From contig DHJG01000202.1 of NCBI GenBank assembly GCA_002404215.1, positions 1 through 6,204 of the forward strand: a stretch of DNA of 6,204 nucleotides, given 5' to 3'. Shown here piece by piece: positions 4,160-6,204 of this stretch. The position numbers were made by a program, and so were the translations under genes. How positions within the stretch are numbered: position 1 is the first letter of the stretch; each line of letters opens with the position of its first letter. Origin of the DNA: Desulfosporosinus sp. UBA4726. GTDB taxonomy: Bacteria; Bacillota; Desulfitobacteriia; Desulfitobacteriales; Desulfitobacteriaceae. The notes below the pieces were generated by a model that was given only the letters and a program-made list of their open reading frames with translations, was not told the DNA's origin and searched no databases.

Positions 4160-6204
4160 TTATTTAGCTACTTTCCAAACGACATTCCCTTGCCCCATCA
4201 CACCATAAAGCGCGTTCATGAGTTCATCCCCGTCATTAACCCAAAATTCTCGTTCCCCTTCAAGAACTTTCTGATTATCCTCAAAAAAGAAATAGACCGG
4301 CTGACTTCCAGGATGCCTCTGCAAAACACCCAATATAGGTTCCATAAGCTCACTTTTATCATTGGGAAACCTTAGGAAAAGACGCTTTTTAACTGCTTGT
4401 GGCTTGGGAATTTTCGGTAGGTGGATTGGTTTGTCCTCTACAAAGGGCTTTAAGTCCTCAAGCTTTGTAATTTTCTCAGCGAAGATTTTCTTCTCCTCGT
4501 CTCGGATATTGTACCGCCCTACGACAACAATCACCTGATCATTGCCTATGGCGTTAATTTGTGCAAAGACCCGTGGAAATATTAAAACCTCAATTCCGCC
4601 CGTTAAGTCCTCTAGAACAAAGCTGGCCATCATTTCGCCTTTTTTCGTCATATTCTGCCGAAATCCTGTGACTAAGCCTCCAAGCGCCACCTTCTTCTCT
4701 TCCTCGCCTTCCAAACAGGTCAGAATATCTGAAGACGTAAAGGGCTGAATTTGAGATAAAACTGAGGAAAGAGGATGACCACTTAAATAGAGGCCCAGGT
4801 ATTCCTTTTCCATATCAAGAATCTCTCGTTCTTGAAAATCCGGAAGTTCAGGGAATTTAATCGCTTCACTCAGTTCTTCATCCTGATCAAAAAGAGAGAA
4901 CTGGCCCGAAAGCCGATCTTTTTGCCGACGCCCAGCCATATTTAATACCTGATCCAAGACAGCCAAGGCCTGGGGCCGTGTGCAAAATGAACCGAATGCG
5001 CCGGCACGGACTAAACTTTCCAAAACCCGATGGTTCAAAACCTTTTGATCAACACGCATGCAGAAATCATAGAGGGATTTAAAGAGGCCGTCTTTCCTAG
5101 CTTCTAGAATTTTCTCCACGACATTGACCCCCACATTACGAATGGCCCCCAAGCCAAATCGGATGGCTTGCTCTTCAGTAGAAAATCCGACCTGACTGTA
5201 CTGAACATCTGGGGGGAGAACCTCAATCCCACTTAACCGTGCATCTTGTATATAGAAGGAGATTTTATCCGCCGAGCCCATCACAGTGCTTAACAATGCA
5301 GCCATAAATTCTAAGGGATAGTTTGCTTTTAAATAAGCCGTTTGATACGAAATCACGGCATAGGCCGTTGCATGTCCTTTATTAAAGCCATATTCCGCAA
5401 ATTTGGCCATCAAATCGAAAATTTCTTCTGCGTCATGAAGGGTCAACCCAATCTGAAGTGCGCCTGGAATGATCCATTTGCCTTCATCATCTTGCAGACC
5501 CTGAATAAAGTTCTGACGTTCTTCTTCCATAATTTCTTTTTTCTTTTTCCCCATCGCCCGGCGGAGTAAATCCGCTCGGCCCAGAGAATAGCCACCCAGA
5601 TCACGAGCAAGTTGCATGACTTGTTCCTGATAAACGATAATCCCGTAAGTAGATTTAAGAATAGGCTCCATCTTAGGATGCAAATAAGTGATGTTGCTTC
5701 CGAGTTTTCGACGAATAAATTCCGGTATTTGGTCCATCGGACCTGGTCGGTATAAGGCTATGACCGCAATAATGTCCTCAAAGCACGTCGGCTTAAGCTC
5801 CTTCAGAATCGCGCGCATACCACCGCTTTCCAACTGAAAGATCCCCGTACTATTGCCTGAGGCTAACAGCGTATACGTCTGAGGGTCATCTAGGGTCAAA
5901 GTGTTTAAATCTAATTTTATCCCCTGGGTCTCTTCAATTCGTTGCACAGCCTCTTGTAAAATCGTTAAGTTGCGCAAACCCAAAAAATCCATTTTGAGAA
6001 GCCCAATTTCCTCGACAGCCTTCATCGGGAATTGGGTCATCACAAAGTCCTCGGACGTCCTCTGAAGAGGGAGATAGTTCATCAGGGGTTCCTTCGAAAT
6101 GACGATCCCTGCCGCATGCGTTGAGGCATGTCTGGTCATGCCCTCGAGTGAGCGGGCTAAGGTGTAGAGCCTTTTAATCTCTTCATCCTCTTCCACCATA
6201 CGGG
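4160..6204 (-). CDS. dnaE: DNA polymerase III alpha subunit, 3' part (cut by window edge)
   Basis: Replicative polymerase of the C family, working with the sliding clamp. The window holds about the last 680 of an expected 1,100-1,200 residues. The reading frame runs off the right edge (CGT codon before the first Met), so that Met is internal. Numbered from it: HAAGIVIS (28-35), LLKMDFLGLRNL (67-78) with the third catalytic aspartate (D71, equivalent to E. coli D555), the fingers-region RPGPM (151-155) and YGIIVYQEQVMQ (185-196), FNKGHATAYAVISYQTAYLKANYPLEF (272-298), a helix-hairpin-helix region around 360-402 (LVRAGAFG), a probable clamp-binding motif QFSLF (433-437), and an OB-fold (about 503-576). 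The PHP domain and the first two catalytic aspartates lie outside the window. All visible motifs are intact. It is followed after 53 nt by coaD, probably co-transcribed. Confidence 0.97.
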   Translation of the reverse strand, partial: RMVEEDEEIKRLYTLARSLEGMTRHASTHAAGIVISKEPLMNYLPLQRTSEDFVMTQFPMKAVEEIGLLKMDFLGLRNLTILQEAVQRIEETQGIKLDLNTLTLDDPQTYTLLASGNSTGIFQLESGGMRAILKELKPTCFEDIIAVIALYRPGPMDQIPEFIRRKLGSNITYLHPKMEPILKSTYGIIVYQEQVMQLARDLGGYSLGRADLLRRAMGKKKKEIMEEERQNFIQGLQDDEGKWIIPGALQIGLTLHDAEEIFDLMAKFAEYGFNKGHATAYAVISYQTAYLKANYPLEFMAALLSTVMGSADKISFYIQDARLSGIEVLPPDVQYSQVGFSTEEQAIRFGLGAIRNVGVNVVEKILEARKDGLFKSLYDFCMRVDQKVLNHRVLESLVRAGAFGSFCTRPQALAVLDQVLNMAGRRQKDRLSGQFSLFDQDEELSEAIKFPELPDFQEREILDMEKEYLGLYLSGHPLSSVLSQIQPFTSSDILTCLEGEEEKKVALGGLVTGFRQNMTKKGEMMASFVLEDLTGGIEVLIFPRVFAQINAIGNDQVIVVVGRYNIRDEEKKIFAEKITKLEDLKPFVEDKPIHLPKIPKPQAVKKRLFLRFPNDKSELMEPILGVLQRHPGSQPVYFFFEDNQKVLEGEREFWVNDGDELMNALYGVMGQGNVVWKVAK

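Noticed and set aside
6197..6199. ATG as the start of dnaE
   Set aside because: The frame is open upstream to the window edge, and the first two catalytic aspartates and the PHP domain are missing, so this Met is internal.

Overview
The window looks like chromosomal DNA from a spore-forming, anaerobic Gram-positive bacterium of the Clostridia, most likely the Desulfosporosinus/Desulfitobacterium group. This rests on protein flavour, on AGGAGG-type ribosome sites, on a tRNA gene that encodes its own CCA, and on the dnaE - accD - accA order. It was not confirmed by any search.

From right to left on the minus strand lie the 3' part of dnaE (replicative polymerase, cut by the window edge), coaD (coenzyme A synthesis), a compact hairpin that probably ends that unit, a probable promoter, a 66-residue DUF2007-like protein, accD and accA (both halves of the acetyl-CoA carboxylase carboxyltransferase), and tRNA-Leu(CAA). 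The tRNA has its own sigma-A promoter inside the end of accA and a strong intrinsic terminator behind it. The DUF2007-like gene, accD and accA are tightly packed: 2 nt between the first two, 17 nt overlap between the last two. They read as one translationally coupled operon feeding malonyl-CoA into fatty-acid synthesis. coaD supplies CoA and 4'-phosphopantetheine to the same metabolism.

The left 1.25 kb is different. A plus-strand gene (129-1010) for a 293-residue polytopic membrane protein is clearly more AT-rich than the housekeeping genes. Its stop codon overlaps that of a convergent 28-codon minus-strand ORF with an excellent ribosome site. The last ten residues of that ORF look like the conserved beginning of DUF3006 proteins. 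This segment lies just 3' of tRNA-Leu, a classic insertion position, and looks like a recombined accessory junction.

I found no CRISPR array, transposase or recognisable new multi-gene system. The points most worth a second look are the truncated DUF3006-like ORF and its junction, an imperfect direct repeat around the tRNA terminator, two competing starts for coaD, and unusual residues in CoaD and AccA.
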